A stretch of DNA of 43,631 nt from Sphingobacterium sp. UBA2700 (GTDB lineage: Bacteria > Bacteroidota > Bacteroidia > Sphingobacteriales > Sphingobacteriaceae): positions 1,345 through 44,975 of the forward strand of contig DELI01000001.1 in NCBI GenBank assembly GCA_002354335.1, written 5' to 3'. Each line of letters opens with the position of its first letter. Positions within the stretch are counted from its first letter, which is position 1. The notes beneath the pieces are model-generated. The model made no database searches. It saw only the letters and a list, made by a program, of their open reading frames with translations, and had not been told where the DNA came from. Positions 17,446-29,372 of this stretch are shown here, piece by piece. The position numbers and the translations under genes are program-made.

Positions 17446-18519
17446 ATGACTAAACTAAACGTTGGATTAATTGGGTTCTCCATCGGGGGACATGTATTTC
17501 ATGCGCCTTTTATTGAAGGGAACGCAGATTTGAATTTATATAAGGTGACGGCACGAAAGCCTGAGCAACAGCAAATGCTTGCGGAGCGATATCCTGCAGC
17601 GCTTGCGGTGCAATCTGCCGATGATATTATCAATGATCCGGCGGTTGATATCGTCGTGGTAGCCACATCCAATGATGTGCATTTTAGTCTTGCTAAGCAA
17701 GCATTGGAAGCTGGAAAGCACGTTGTGGTGGAGAAGCCTTTTACGAACTATTCCATCGAAGCAGATGAGCTAATCGCGCTTGCGAAGAGCAAAGGCCTTG
17801 TTTTGTCTGTTCATCATAATGCTCGTTATCATTCGGATTTTAAGACTGTTAAAAAGGTCTTAGCTTCGGGACGACTGGGCCGCGTTGTAAATTATGAAGC
17901 GCGTTTTGACCGCTTCCGTAATTTCTTGCGCCCCGGGGCATGGCGGGAAGAGAATCTACCGGGCTCGGGGATTCACTACGATTTAGGAGCGCATTTGATC
18001 GATCAAGCTTTGCAATTGTTCGGCAAACCCCTGTCCATCTATGCGGACCTTCGTGTACAACGCGATGGAGCGAAAGCTATTGATGATTTTGAGTTTATCT
18101 TATCTTTTCCCGAAACGAAGGTTTCTTTGAAAGGGCAGATGTTGGCTAAACTTCCGACGGCGCGTATTGCAGTCTATGGTACGAATGGGTGTTTCGTGAA
18201 GTGGGGTGTGGATCCGCAGGAGGCTTTATTGCGTGAGGGCGTTATGCCACATGAGCGTGCCGATTGGGGGAAAGAGCCTGAGGAAATACAAGGGACGCTT
18301 GCGATCTTAGAAAATGGAAAGGATGTGAATGAGCGCATCGTTAGCGAAGTGGGATCTGGTGAAGATTTCTATCAGAATATCATTGCTGCGATCCGTGGGG
18401 AAGAAGCTTTGTTCATTACTCCGGAACAGGCAAGAGATGTGATCCGTATTTTAGAGCTTGCGGAGCAGTCTTGGAAAGAACAGCGCGTTATTTCTTTAGC
18501 AGGCGAATTGATATCCTAA
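17446..18519 (+). CDS. Gfo/Idh/MocA-family oxidoreductase
   Basis: A 357-residue NAD(P)-dependent dehydrogenase. The Rossmann fold starts at the N terminus (NVGLIGFSIGGHVFHAPF), and the family motif VEKPFTNYSIEADEL carries the EKP lysine. A C-terminal GFO_IDH_MocA_C domain follows (GSGIHYDLGAHLIDQALQLFGKP, with the conserved Asp and His). It resembles the YdgJ / scyllo-inositol dehydrogenase branch, but the substrate cannot be assigned. No signal peptide is present. The ATG follows the argS stop by two bases and the stop overlaps the next gene's ATG, so it is the middle of a three-gene operon. Confidence 0.93.
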   Translation: MTKLNVGLIGFSIGGHVFHAPFIEGNADLNLYKVTARKPEQQQMLAERYPAALAVQSADDIINDPAVDIVVVATSNDVHFSLAKQALEAGKHVVVEKPFTNYSIEADELIALAKSKGLVLSVHHNARYHSDFKTVKKVLASGRLGRVVNYEARFDRFRNFLRPGAWREENLPGSGIHYDLGAHLIDQALQLFGKPLSIYADLRVQRDGAKAIDDFEFILSFPETKVSLKGQMLAKLPTARIAVYGTNGCFVKWGVDPQEALLREGVMPHERADWGKEPEEIQGTLAILENGKDVNERIVSEVGSGEDFYQNIIAAIRGEEALFITPEQARDVIRILELAEQSWKEQRVISLAGELIS

Positions 18520-19715
18520 TGAATTCTTACGACGCCATCATTATCGGAGCTGGAGCTTGCGGACTTATGTGTGCTGCACAAGCAGGTCTTTTGGGGAAAA
18601 GGACGCTGCTGATTGAGCGCAATGATAAGCCGGGCGCAAAGATTTTGATATCGGGTGGTGGTCGATGTAACTATACTAACCTTTACACATCTGTAGATAA
18701 TTTCGTTTCAGAGAATCCGAAGTTCTTGAATGCAGTATTTTCTCAATGGACCGTTGAAGATACGGTCAATTTCTTTGAGCAGTTTGGTGATATCAAGGGG
18801 CAGGAGAAGACGCTGGGTCAGCTTTTTCCGGTATCTAATAAAGCAAAGGATATCGTGGCGACTTTCACAAAGTTAATGTATGATACAGGACAGGATATCT
18901 GGCTTAACACGGAAGTGAAGCAGGTCGATAAGACCGATAAAGGTTTTGCATTGCAGATCGTTAAAGAAGGGAAGAGCCAGACGATTAGTGCTAAAAAATT
19001 AGTGATGGCTTCCGGAGGTCTTCCGGTTGCTAAATTGGGTGCTTCAGATTTTGCGCTTCGTGTTGCTAAGCAGTTCGGTTTAGCGGTTGTCGCGACAGCA
19101 CCCGCATTGGTGCCCTTGACCATCACTGGAAAAGATGCGGAATGGTATGCCTCCTTGGCGGGAAACTCGGTCTTTGCGAGGGTTTACAATGAAGCAATCA
19201 GCTTCGAAGAAAATATCCTATTTACGCATTGGGGATTGAGTGGTCCTGCAATCCTACAGATTTCATCTTATTGGAAGCCGGGTAGTCAGTTTACTATTGA
19301 TCTTCTGCCAAAGTTTAGCCTTGATGCACTTATTAAGGAGGAGCGTAATTTTGGTGGAAAGCGAACCGTTGGACAGTTGCTAAACGATTATTTCAGCAAG
19401 AAAATGGTAGAGGCTCTAGGGAAATACCTGCCAATTGATGTGAAGATAGCCTCGTTAGGAAAAGCGGACGCAAAATTGATTGTGGATACTATTCACAAGT
19501 TTAAAGTAAAACCTGCCGGCGACAAGGGTTATGATAAGGCAGAGGTAATGCGCGGTGGTGTTTCTACAGATGAGCTGAATGCCAAGACGCTGGAGACGAA
19601 GAAGGTTGCTGGCTTATATTTCGGAGGCGAGGCTGTAGATATTACGGGATGGTTAGGCGGTTATAACTTTCAGTGGGCATGGGCAGCAGGCTATGCTATA
19701 GCGCAAGATCTCTAG
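18519..19715 (+). CDS. HI0933/YhiN-type FAD-dependent oxidoreductase
   Basis: The start at 18519 overlaps the previous stop as TAATG and gives 398 residues. The longer frame from 18471 lies inside the upstream gene. The FAD-binding Rossmann motif is DAIIIGAGACGLMCAAQAG at the N terminus, followed by the family signature GGGRCNYTN. The C-terminal motif GGEAVDITGWLGGYNFQWAW is diagnostic of the BaiN/YhiN group of flavoproteins. The physiological reaction of this group is not settled. Tight overlap indicates translational coupling with the Gfo/Idh gene. Confidence 0.92.
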   Translation: MNSYDAIIIGAGACGLMCAAQAGLLGKRTLLIERNDKPGAKILISGGGRCNYTNLYTSVDNFVSENPKFLNAVFSQWTVEDTVNFFEQFGDIKGQEKTLGQLFPVSNKAKDIVATFTKLMYDTGQDIWLNTEVKQVDKTDKGFALQIVKEGKSQTISAKKLVMASGGLPVAKLGASDFALRVAKQFGLAVVATAPALVPLTITGKDAEWYASLAGNSVFARVYNEAISFEENILFTHWGLSGPAILQISSYWKPGSQFTIDLLPKFSLDALIKEERNFGGKRTVGQLLNDYFSKKMVEALGKYLPIDVKIASLGKADAKLIVDTIHKFKVKPAGDKGYDKAEVMRGGVSTDELNAKTLETKKVAGLYFGGEAVDITGWLGGYNFQWAWAAGYAIAQDL

Positions 19716-19733
19716 TCTTTAATTCCATAAAAA

Positions 19734-19759
19734 AATAGCTGCACCGAAGTACAGCTATT
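19734..19759 (-). terminator. Terminator of the 139-residue lipoprotein gene
   Basis: AATAGCTG and CAGCTATT pair over 8 bp. On the minus strand the hairpin is followed by seven T. It can also slow transcription arriving from the flavoprotein operon on the other strand. Confidence 0.75.
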
Positions 19760-19803
19760 CTCAGGGTCATAAGATGTTTTAGAGTTTGCTCAAATAACGT
19801 TGT

Positions 19804-20223
19804 TTAATTAAAGGTATATTCTAGTTTTGCTTCATCCTTCGTTGCATCTTTGATTACGAAGTCTTTGGTGATAGCCGCATTATTGTTCACTTTAAGTTCC
19901 AATTTAACAGTCGCAGGCTTATCTACTTTAGCACGGATGTGAATTTTCTCTCCCTTTTTAGCAATCTTTCTTTTTGCTTTGATTTCAGTGCCGATCTTAT
20001 AATTCTTCTGTTCTACCTCTGCTTTCTCACCTAAATAATGCACACTAGTCAACTTAGCTTCTGTGCCAATCGACAAGACTTTGTAGGAAATGTTGGCCTC
20101 CATCGGGTATTTCGGCTTTGGAGTTGGGGTTTTCTTATTCTTGTCCTCACATGACGACATGAATACCAGGGCTGCTAAAGCGGCGATTGTTAAACCGCTT
20201 GTGAATGATAGTAGTTTTTTCAT
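19804..20223 (-). CDS. Small lipoprotein, function unknown
   Basis: The start at 20223 (MKKLLSFTSG) gives 139 residues with a lipoprotein signal ending FMSSC. Extension to 20310 adds residues that do not fit a signal peptide. After a Lys/Pro-rich linker (EDKNKKTPTPKPKYP), the mature domain of about 100 residues is all-beta and rich in lysine, resembling an Ig-like or carboxypeptidase-regulatory-like sandwich (VKLELKVNNNAAITKDFVIKD). No enzyme motif is visible and I do not recognise a named family. It stands alone, opposite rnpB. Confidence 0.8.
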   Translation of the reverse strand: MKKLLSFTSGLTIAALAALVFMSSCEDKNKKTPTPKPKYPMEANISYKVLSIGTEAKLTSVHYLGEKAEVEQKNYKIGTEIKAKRKIAKKGEKIHIRAKVDKPATVKLELKVNNNAAITKDFVIKDATKDEAKLEYTFN

Positions 20224-20405
20224 AAAATGATAACGATAAGTTAAAATACTAATAATTAAATAAAACAATTGTCGACTAATGTTTTGTAGTGATACGACAT
20301 TTGTAATCATACCGCTACATTTTAGAGAATTATTTTTTAATTAAATTTCTTACAGCGTATTGTTTTCATAAAAATTGAAATAGACCTTTATATGCATATT
20401 TTTCC

Positions 20406-20413
20406 TACTTTTG
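20406..20413 (+). promoter_or_regulatory. -7 element (TACTTTTG) of rnpB
   Basis: An exact TAnnTTTG match seven bases before the first paired base of the RNase P RNA, as expected for the transcription start. Confidence 0.65.
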
Positions 20414-20419
20414 CATATT

Positions 20420-20791
20420 GAAGCAAACTGGTTCTATCGCTGTTCTGCATAAAAGCAGGAAAGAGGAAAGTCCGGGCAACAAAGAGCAACACGCTTCCTA
20501 ACGGGAAGGCTATTTCACAATAGACAGCAAGTGCCACAGAAAATATACCGCCTCGTAAGGGGTAAGGGTGAAAACGTGAGGTAAGAGCTCACGGTATTGT
20601 ATGGTGACATGCATTACGGTAAACCTCGTGTGTTGAAAGACCAAATAGGTTGCGAGATTAGAAGGCTGCTCGTTTTCTACCTTCGGGTACTCGTAATGGG
20701 TAGGTTGATTGAGCTTGCGTGTAAATGCAAGCCTAGATAAATGATAGAAGTCCAGCAATGGATACAGAACCCGGCTTATAAAGTTTGCTTC
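20420..20791 (+). ncRNA. rnpB: RNase P RNA (bacterial class A)
   Basis: This is the catalytic RNA that trims tRNA 5' leaders. The universal 5' core GAGGAAAGTCCGGGC is at about 20463-20477. The 3' core ATAGAAGTCCAGCAATGGAT with ACAGAACCCGGCTTA closes P4 and the P1 side. Helix P1 pairs GAAGCAAACT (20420-20429) with AGTTTGCTTC (20782-20791), which fixes the ends and gives 372 nt. A good -7 promoter precedes it, and the sigma-54 regulator gene starts 48 bp later. No hairpin terminator is visible after it, so transcription could run into that gene. Confidence 0.95.
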
Positions 20792-20839
20792 TATTTTAGT
20801 TAATGTTTAATTTTTACCGATAAACTTGAAAGTGATAAT

Positions 20840-22222
20840 ATGACCACAGTTTTAATCATCGATGATGAACGTCCGATACGTAGTTCCTTACGTGATATCT
20901 TAGAATATGAAGATTATAAAGTGTTGGATGTCGACAACGGAGAAGATGGACTTAAAATATTAAAAAAGGAAAAAATTGATCTTGTTCTTTGCGATATCAA
21001 AATGAACAAGATGGATGGAATGGAAGTGTTGAGCACTGCGAAGGAGTTCTCCGATGTTCCGTTTATTATGGTTTCTGGTCATGGAACGATCGAAACTGCT
21101 GTTGAAGCAGCTCGTAAAGGTGCTTTCGATTTCCTTGAAAAACCTTTAGACCTTAATCGTCTCTTAATAACCGTTCGAAATGCGCTGGAGAAAGGTTCCT
21201 TAGTCAAAGAAACTAAGGTGTTGAAGCGTAAGTTCTCAAAAACAAAAGAGATCTTAGGTAGTTCTTCAGGCATCAGCTTGATTAAAGATACTATTGACAA
21301 AGTTGCTCCTACGGAAGCTAGGGTTTTGATTACGGGTGCCAACGGTGCTGGTAAGGAACTTGTTGCGCGTTGGTTGCACGAGAAGTCCATGCGTGCGGCG
21401 TCTCCACTAATCGAGGTTAACTGTGCGGCTATTCCTTCAGAATTGATCGAATCGGAACTATTTGGACACGAGAAAGGATCATTTACGTCGGCGGTGAAGC
21501 AGCGTATCGGTAAGTTCGAGCAGGCGAATGGCGGAACACTATTCTTGGATGAGATTGGTGATATGAGCCTTTCTGCACAAGCGAAAGTATTGCGTGCTTT
21601 GCAAGAAAATAAGATTACACGTGTGGGAGGTGAGAAGGAAATTGATGTCAATGTGCGTGTTATTGCGGCGACCAATAAGAATCTACTTCAGGAAATTGAA
21701 GATGGCAACTTCCGTATGGACTTGTACCATCGCTTAAGTGTGATCCTAATTCACGTACCTTCACTAACTGAGCGTAAAGACGATATCCCAACGTTAGCAA
21801 CAGCGTTTTGCGAGGAAATCTGTGCAGAATATAGCATGCCGGTGAAGACGATTACCCCGGATGGGATGAAAGCTTTGCAAGCTCTGCCATGGACAGGTAA
21901 TATCCGCGAGCTTCGCAATATGATCGAGCGCCTTATTATTCTTTGTGATAAGAAGATTACCGAAAATGACGTTCGTATGTTTGCTAATCCAGAGGGTGTG
22001 TCGCAAACACAGAAATCTAATGGTTCTTCAGATGCGAAGGAAGGTTTTGATTTCGAACAGTTCACTTCTTTCCAAGATTTTAAAGATTTCTCCGAATGTG
22101 AATTCATTAAGTATAAATTAGAGAAGAACAATTGGAATGTTTCTAAGACAGCGGACGATTTGGATATTCAACGCAGTCACTTATATAGTAAGATTGAGAA
22201 GTTTGGTCTCAAAAGAGATTAG
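20840..22222 (+). CDS. Sigma-54-dependent response regulator (NtrC family)
   Basis: A 460-residue activator with three domains. The receiver (residues 1-120) has phospho-acceptor Asp52 in LCDIKMNKMDG, the acidic pair Asp8-Asp9 and Lys101 in LEKP. The AAA+ sigma-54 interaction domain (about 140-380) has Walker A GANGAGKE, the loop GSFTSA in place of GAFTGA, and Walker B TLFLDEIGD. A Fis-type helix-turn-helix closes the C terminus (NWNVSKTADDLDIQRSHLYS). It should open RpoN promoters after phosphorylation. No histidine kinase gene adjoins it, so it is an orphan. A sigma-54-type promoter lies 13 kb away ahead of lon. Confidence 0.95.
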   Translation: MTTVLIIDDERPIRSSLRDILEYEDYKVLDVDNGEDGLKILKKEKIDLVLCDIKMNKMDGMEVLSTAKEFSDVPFIMVSGHGTIETAVEAARKGAFDFLEKPLDLNRLLITVRNALEKGSLVKETKVLKRKFSKTKEILGSSSGISLIKDTIDKVAPTEARVLITGANGAGKELVARWLHEKSMRAASPLIEVNCAAIPSELIESELFGHEKGSFTSAVKQRIGKFEQANGGTLFLDEIGDMSLSAQAKVLRALQENKITRVGGEKEIDVNVRVIAATNKNLLQEIEDGNFRMDLYHRLSVILIHVPSLTERKDDIPTLATAFCEEICAEYSMPVKTITPDGMKALQALPWTGNIRELRNMIERLIILCDKKITENDVRMFANPEGVSQTQKSNGSSDAKEGFDFEQFTSFQDFKDFSECEFIKYKLEKNNWNVSKTADDLDIQRSHLYSKIEKFGLKRD

Positions 22223-22230
22223 ACAGTATA

Positions 22231-22269
22231 TAACGACAAAGGCCTCGCATTGCGAGGCCTTTGTCGTTA
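22231..22269. terminator. Strong bidirectional terminator
   Basis: A 19-bp perfect inverted repeat with a single central base (arm TAACGACAAAGGCCTCGCA). It lies between the convergent sigma-54 regulator and the small membrane protein gene, ending 10 bp from the latter's stop. Confidence 0.85.
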
Positions 22270-22279
22270 CTTATATTTC

Positions 22280-22459
22280 TTAGTCGTTGAATTTTCTCTT
22301 TTGTTTTCGGTAGAGCATAAAGATCACGACCACTAATAAAACCACACCGATCACGACAAATGTTGAGTTAGACGAGGTTGCCACCTGCGAGGTCGTATCC
22401 TGCGCAAAGAGGCTTAAAGTCGCCAAGTTCAACAAAGCCAACACATTCCATTTTCTCAT
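22280..22459 (-). CDS. Small membrane protein with signal peptide (59 residues)
   Basis: The start at 22459 (MRKWNVLALL) gives 59 residues: a signal peptide ending LFAQ, a Ser/Thr-rich stretch, one transmembrane helix (FVVIGVVLLVVVIFMLY) and a basic cytoplasmic tail (RKQKRKFND). The predicted topology is N-outside after signal cleavage. An ATG three codons upstream (22468) is also possible. The order signal, linker, helix, basic tail is consistent with a genuine gene. No family is recognised. Confidence 0.7.
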   Translation of the reverse strand: MRKWNVLALLNLATLSLFAQDTTSQVATSSNSTFVVIGVVLLVVVIFMLYRKQKRKFND

Positions 22460-22582
22460 AATACTCAAGATTTAAAGTTTATTTCTAAATATAATAAATA
22501 TAATAAGCAAAAACCATGTCGTTTTTCTTGAATTTAAGAAATGTTCTTCCTTTAAGCGCATAATGCCTTTGTGATGACACAA

Positions 22583-22656
22583 AAACTTTCATGTTTCCTT
22601 TGGAAAACCAACAGGGATGAAAGTTCTTGATGGCCTCTGGAAACAGATAATTGCAG
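22583..22656. repeat. ACTTTCAT hairpin repeat (copy R1)
   Basis: AACTTTCAT and ATGAAAGTT form a perfect 9-bp stem enclosing TTTCC/GGAAA and the conserved AACAGGG. A tail TTGATGG...GGAAACAGA follows. Three related copies lie at 32907, 33758 and 34338. It occupies the gap between hom and the small membrane protein gene. Confidence 0.72.
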
Positions 22657-22661
22657 AAAAA

Positions 22662-22685
22662 AAAGCGCAATAATTATTGCGCTTT
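22662..22685 (-). terminator. Terminator of the metY-hom operon
   Basis: AAAGCGCAATAA and its complement TTATTGCGCTTT form a perfect 24-bp palindrome. On the minus strand a T run follows. It lies 14 bp beyond the hom stop. Confidence 0.82.
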
Positions 22686-22698
22686 CTCCTTTTCAATT

Positions 22699-23880
22699 TT
22701 AGATTATTTCGGCTATGAAATTTCCTTTCTGGTGAATCACGGCTCTTTTATCGATAATTTCCTGAATATTTATTGTTCCAATCACATATTTGTGATTTTC
22801 ACTGTAAAAACGTTCAGAAATATTGATGAAATTGATGTTTTCTAAGACATCTTCGTCATCATATCTGAAATATACGGATATTTTGTAGTCTTTTGTATAC
22901 TCAACTTGCTGTGCATCCAAATGTTTTTTGTATTCGTAGCGGTAATCATAGCGTAACGCCGTGATATCCGATAATACAGCAGAGCCTGTTGGGTGGCCGC
23001 CAGCACCTTTTCCTAAGAAGAATTGCTCATCGGCAAAGGCTGCTTTCACCAATACGCCGTTATACTCATTTTCTACGTTGTACAGGATATTGCTCTTTTT
23101 GATGAACTTCGGTAGAACATATAATACCACCTGATGATTATCAACTTCCTTAGCTAGTGGAATCAGCTTAATCTTATAATCTTTCTCACGTGCGTAACGA
23201 ATATCCGCATCGCCTAGGGTGTCGATACCTAGGTTGAGGATTTCGTCCGGGTTGATATAAAGACCATAAGCATGCGAAGCAACAATCGCTAACTTAAACT
23301 TAGGATCAAAGCCTCCCACATCCAAGGTAGGGTCGGTCTCTGCAAAACCTAAATCCTGTGCTTTCTTTAAAGCAACATCGTAGCTTTGATCTTCGTTGAA
23401 TATTTTAGAAAGAATATAATTTGATGATCCGTTGAAAATACCGCTCACCGAGTGCAATAATTCGTTGTCATAATACTCCTCCAGATTACGGATGATCGGA
23501 ATACTTCCGCAAACCGCGCCTTCATATAATAGCGAAGTACCATACTGGTGCTGAATCTCAACAAGTTCTTCCAGATGCGTAGCAATCATTTTCTTGTTTG
23601 CTGACACCACGTTCTTGCCAGTAGATAAGGCACGCTTCGTGATCTCAAATGCCGCATCAGCATCGTCGATTAACTCGACAACGGTATTGATTTCTGGATC
23701 TTCTAATATAGCGTTTGCATCGGTCGTGAACAGTTCAGCTGGAAGGCTTCTTTTTTTATCCGGATTTTTGATAACAAATTTCTTAATCTCTAGATTCAAA
23801 TCCTTCGTCTTGATAATATCGTATAATCCTTGGCCGACAACGCCGAAACCAAACATCCCGATAACAAGTTTTTTACTCAT
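22699..23880 (-). CDS. hom: Homoserine dehydrogenase
   Basis: The enzyme reduces aspartate semialdehyde to homoserine, the branch point to methionine and threonine. The 393-residue protein starts with a Rossmann fold (VIGMFGFGVVGQGLYDII). It has the SANKKMIATH motif, the GAVCGSIPIIRNL substrate region and the family signature near GFAETDPTLDVGGFDPKFKL with the conserved catalytic lysine. It is monofunctional, with no aspartokinase domain. The C-terminal 70 residues look like an ACT-type regulatory fold. It follows metY by 64 bp without a terminator, so the SAM-I riboswitch upstream of metY probably controls it too. Confidence 0.95.
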   Translation of the reverse strand: MSKKLVIGMFGFGVVGQGLYDIIKTKDLNLEIKKFVIKNPDKKRSLPAELFTTDANAILEDPEINTVVELIDDADAAFEITKRALSTGKNVVSANKKMIATHLEELVEIQHQYGTSLLYEGAVCGSIPIIRNLEEYYDNELLHSVSGIFNGSSNYILSKIFNEDQSYDVALKKAQDLGFAETDPTLDVGGFDPKFKLAIVASHAYGLYINPDEILNLGIDTLGDADIRYAREKDYKIKLIPLAKEVDNHQVVLYVLPKFIKKSNILYNVENEYNGVLVKAAFADEQFFLGKGAGGHPTGSAVLSDITALRYDYRYEYKKHLDAQQVEYTKDYKISVYFRYDDEDVLENINFINISERFYSENHKYVIGTINIQEIIDKRAVIHQKGNFIAEII

Positions 23881-23944
23881 GGTATTCTTTTAGTGTTCTT
23901 TTTTCGTTTTTGTAATTTAATCTGCGATCTATTGATGCTGATAC

Positions 23945-25488
<1,544 letters not shown>

Positions 25489-25601
25489 ATTTATATGCTC
25501 CTCAGCTTAATTGCTTTGGACAGGAATTGGCACCTTTTCAATCGTTATTGAAGGTTGCCAGTGGGTCTTTGAGCCAGTCTCTCGCCACTTCTTTATAAAT
25601 C
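25489..25601 (-). ncRNA. SAM-I (S-box) riboswitch upstream of metY
   Basis: The minus strand carries the S-box core: AAGTGGCGAGAGACTGGC, then ACCCACTGGCAACC, a short P3 hairpin (TTCAATAACGATTGAA), AAGGTGCCAATTCC, and P1 formed by ATTTATA (25600-25594) with TATAAAT (25495-25489). The GAGAGACTGGC / GGCAACC / GGTGCCAATTCC blocks are characteristic of RF00162. Binding of S-adenosylmethionine should switch off metY-hom. Confidence 0.93.
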
Positions 25602-25654
25602 AAGACCAATCATTTTGATGGGTTTTGATTAGGTACCAATTGCTTGGCACTGCG

Positions 25655-25684
25655 CAAATATACATTGCTAAAATCAATTATGCA
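25655..25684 (-). promoter_or_regulatory. Promoter of the riboswitch-metY-hom transcript
   Basis: The minus strand has ATTG, 20 bases, then TATATTTG (-7 at 25655-25662). This fits -33 TTG / -7 TAnnTTTG and places the start about 45 bases before the riboswitch P1. Confidence 0.65.
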
Positions 25685-25700
25685 ATGTTTTTTTAATAAA

Positions 25701-25749
25701 CAAGCTTCTGAATGCGATAAGTATTGAAAATATCGAACTCAGAAGCTTG
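25701..25749 (-). terminator. Hairpin downstream of the 144-residue membrane protein gene
   Basis: CAAGCTTCTGA and TCAGAAGCTTG pair over 11 bp around a long loop. The minus strand continues TTTATTAAAAAAAC. It is plausible as a terminator, although the loop is large. Confidence 0.55.
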
Positions 25750-25779
25750 CAAAAATATCAATCTGATAATAGCCTCAGC

Positions 25780-26214
25780 TTAATAAGAACCGGATTTTAA
25801 ATCGCGCATTTGGATAATTTGGTCTACCACGTAGACTGTATTCCCTCGCCATGGTAATACACCACGGTATTCCTTATAGTGAAGATCGAATACCTTTCCA
25901 CTATTTACTTCTAAAATACGGTATATAGAATCGTTCTCTACGGAAAACTCAAACTGATTGCTAGTCAATCCTGTGCCGGTTTTCGTTGCGCCAAAACCTT
26001 CTTGAATTAGTTTTCCTTCATACGTTTTAAAGATATTGCCTTTCTTCACCGCATAGTTCAAGACGCCGGATTTTACACCCTCACCAAAAACATTGTAGTA
26101 ATTCCAATAGACCCAACCTGCAACGATTAGGACCACGATTAATAGTGTCCAGCTGATGAACTTGCCGATCATTGATCCGCCTTTCTTAGGCTGTTGGTTT
26201 GTTGTGGTTTCCAT
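25780..26214 (-). CDS. Single-pass membrane protein, function unknown
   Basis: A 144-residue protein: a short polar N terminus, one transmembrane helix (about residues 17-37, FISWTLLIVVLIVAGWVYW) and a periplasmic beta-rich domain (GVLNYAVKKGNIFKTYEGKLIQ) ending in the motif GVLPWRGNTVYVVDQI. Similar short Bacteroidota proteins are often mis-named 6-phosphogluconate dehydrogenase, but there is no Rossmann fold here. It stands alone between the riboswitch promoter and dapA. Confidence 0.75.
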   Translation of the reverse strand: METTTNQQPKKGGSMIGKFISWTLLIVVLIVAGWVYWNYYNVFGEGVKSGVLNYAVKKGNIFKTYEGKLIQEGFGATKTGTGLTSNQFEFSVENDSIYRILEVNSGKVFDLHYKEYRGVLPWRGNTVYVVDQIIQMRDLKSGSY

Positions 26215-26326
26215 GTTATGTTATTTATTTGTCTGCAATCCGCAAAAAAGATACCTAAAATAAAAACTTTACGCGAAAAGAAATCCATTAGTAGCTGTAT
26301 CTCTGCAAATGATTAAGAAACAAATA

Positions 26327-27205
26327 CTAGGAAAGTTTTTTGATCTCCAGATCTATGCCTTCTTGTGTCTGTTTGCCAACCGGTACCAACGGTAATCGAA
26401 CGATGTCATCACCATATCCTTTCTGTTTCAGGATGTATTTTACACCTGCAGGATTTCCTTCGATAAAACATAGGTCGGTAATGCGCAGAAGATCCGAATG
26501 TATGATTCTTGCTTGCTCAAAATTCCCTTCTAAACATAGGTGTGCTAATGCAGAAACCTTGTTCGGATAAGCATTTCCAACAACTGAGATAATACCTACA
26601 GCACCCAAAGCGATCATCGGCAGGGTAGCAGGATCATCACCGGAAATCAACATGAAGTCCGTCGGTTTATCGCGAAGAATCTCGCTGAACTGCGCAAAAC
26701 TACCTGATGCCTCTTTGATGGCAACAATGTTCTTAAAATCATTTGCCAACCTAACAGTCGTTGCAGCAGTCATATTGCTGCCTGTTCTTCCTGGCACATT
26801 ATATAATACAATCGGAAGCGGAGAAACCTCAGCAATCGCTTTATAGTGTTGGTAAATTCCCTCTTGCGTAGGTTTATTGTAGTAAGGAGATACCGAAAGA
26901 ATGGCGATATAATCCAATACTTCGAAACTCTTTACCTGCTCTACAATTTCCATGGTGTTATTGCCTCCAATGCCCGCTACCAACGGAATACGCTTATCTA
27001 CATGCTTCGAAGTAAATGCCCAAACCTGCTTTCGCTCCTCCTTCGACAACGTGGCAGTTTCGCCAGTTGTTCCCAAAGAAACGATGTAATCAATTCCCCC
27101 ATGAATTTGGTAGTCAATCAGCCTACCTAGGGTCTCATAATCAACAGATCCGTCTGCATTAAAAGGTGTAACGATCGCTACGCCTGCTCCTTGAAGCTCA
27201 TTCAT
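26327..27205 (-). CDS. dapA: 4-hydroxy-tetrahydrodipicolinate synthase
   Basis: The enzyme condenses pyruvate with aspartate semialdehyde, the first step of the lysine / diaminopimelate branch. The 292 residues match the family. The TIM-barrel motifs are present: SLGTTGETATLSKEE, YYNKPTQEGIYQHY and the proton-relay Tyr in LYNVPGRTG. The Schiff-base lysine is in AIKEASGSFAQ, and VISVVGNAYP follows. It shares its substrate with homoserine dehydrogenase, encoded 2.5 kb away. It lies 28 bp downstream of ligA and is probably co-transcribed with it. Confidence 0.96.
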   Translation of the reverse strand: MNELQGAGVAIVTPFNADGSVDYETLGRLIDYQIHGGIDYIVSLGTTGETATLSKEERKQVWAFTSKHVDKRIPLVAGIGGNNTMEIVEQVKSFEVLDYIAILSVSPYYNKPTQEGIYQHYKAIAEVSPLPIVLYNVPGRTGSNMTAATTVRLANDFKNIVAIKEASGSFAQFSEILRDKPTDFMLISGDDPATLPMIALGAVGIISVVGNAYPNKVSALAHLCLEGNFEQARIIHSDLLRITDLCFIEGNPAGVKYILKQKGYGDDIVRLPLVPVGKQTQEGIDLEIKKLS

Positions 27206-27233
27206 TCGTATATAATTATTTAATTTATGTATT

Positions 27234-29291
<2,058 letters not shown>

Positions 29292-29372
29292 TTAAAACAA
29301 CTATTTAATTAAATCGGCAAACTATAGAGCAATAAAAGATAAACCAGTAAAAAACATTGTTCAGCAGAACGG

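Noticed and set aside
20510..20758. An 82-codon minus-strand ORF
   Set aside because: It lies entirely inside rnpB, on the opposite strand, whose conserved bases explain the sequence.
25634..25650. A second sigma-54 site (TTGGCACTGC) near metY
   Set aside because: The -24-like word is present, but no GC doublet lies at the required 12-position spacing.
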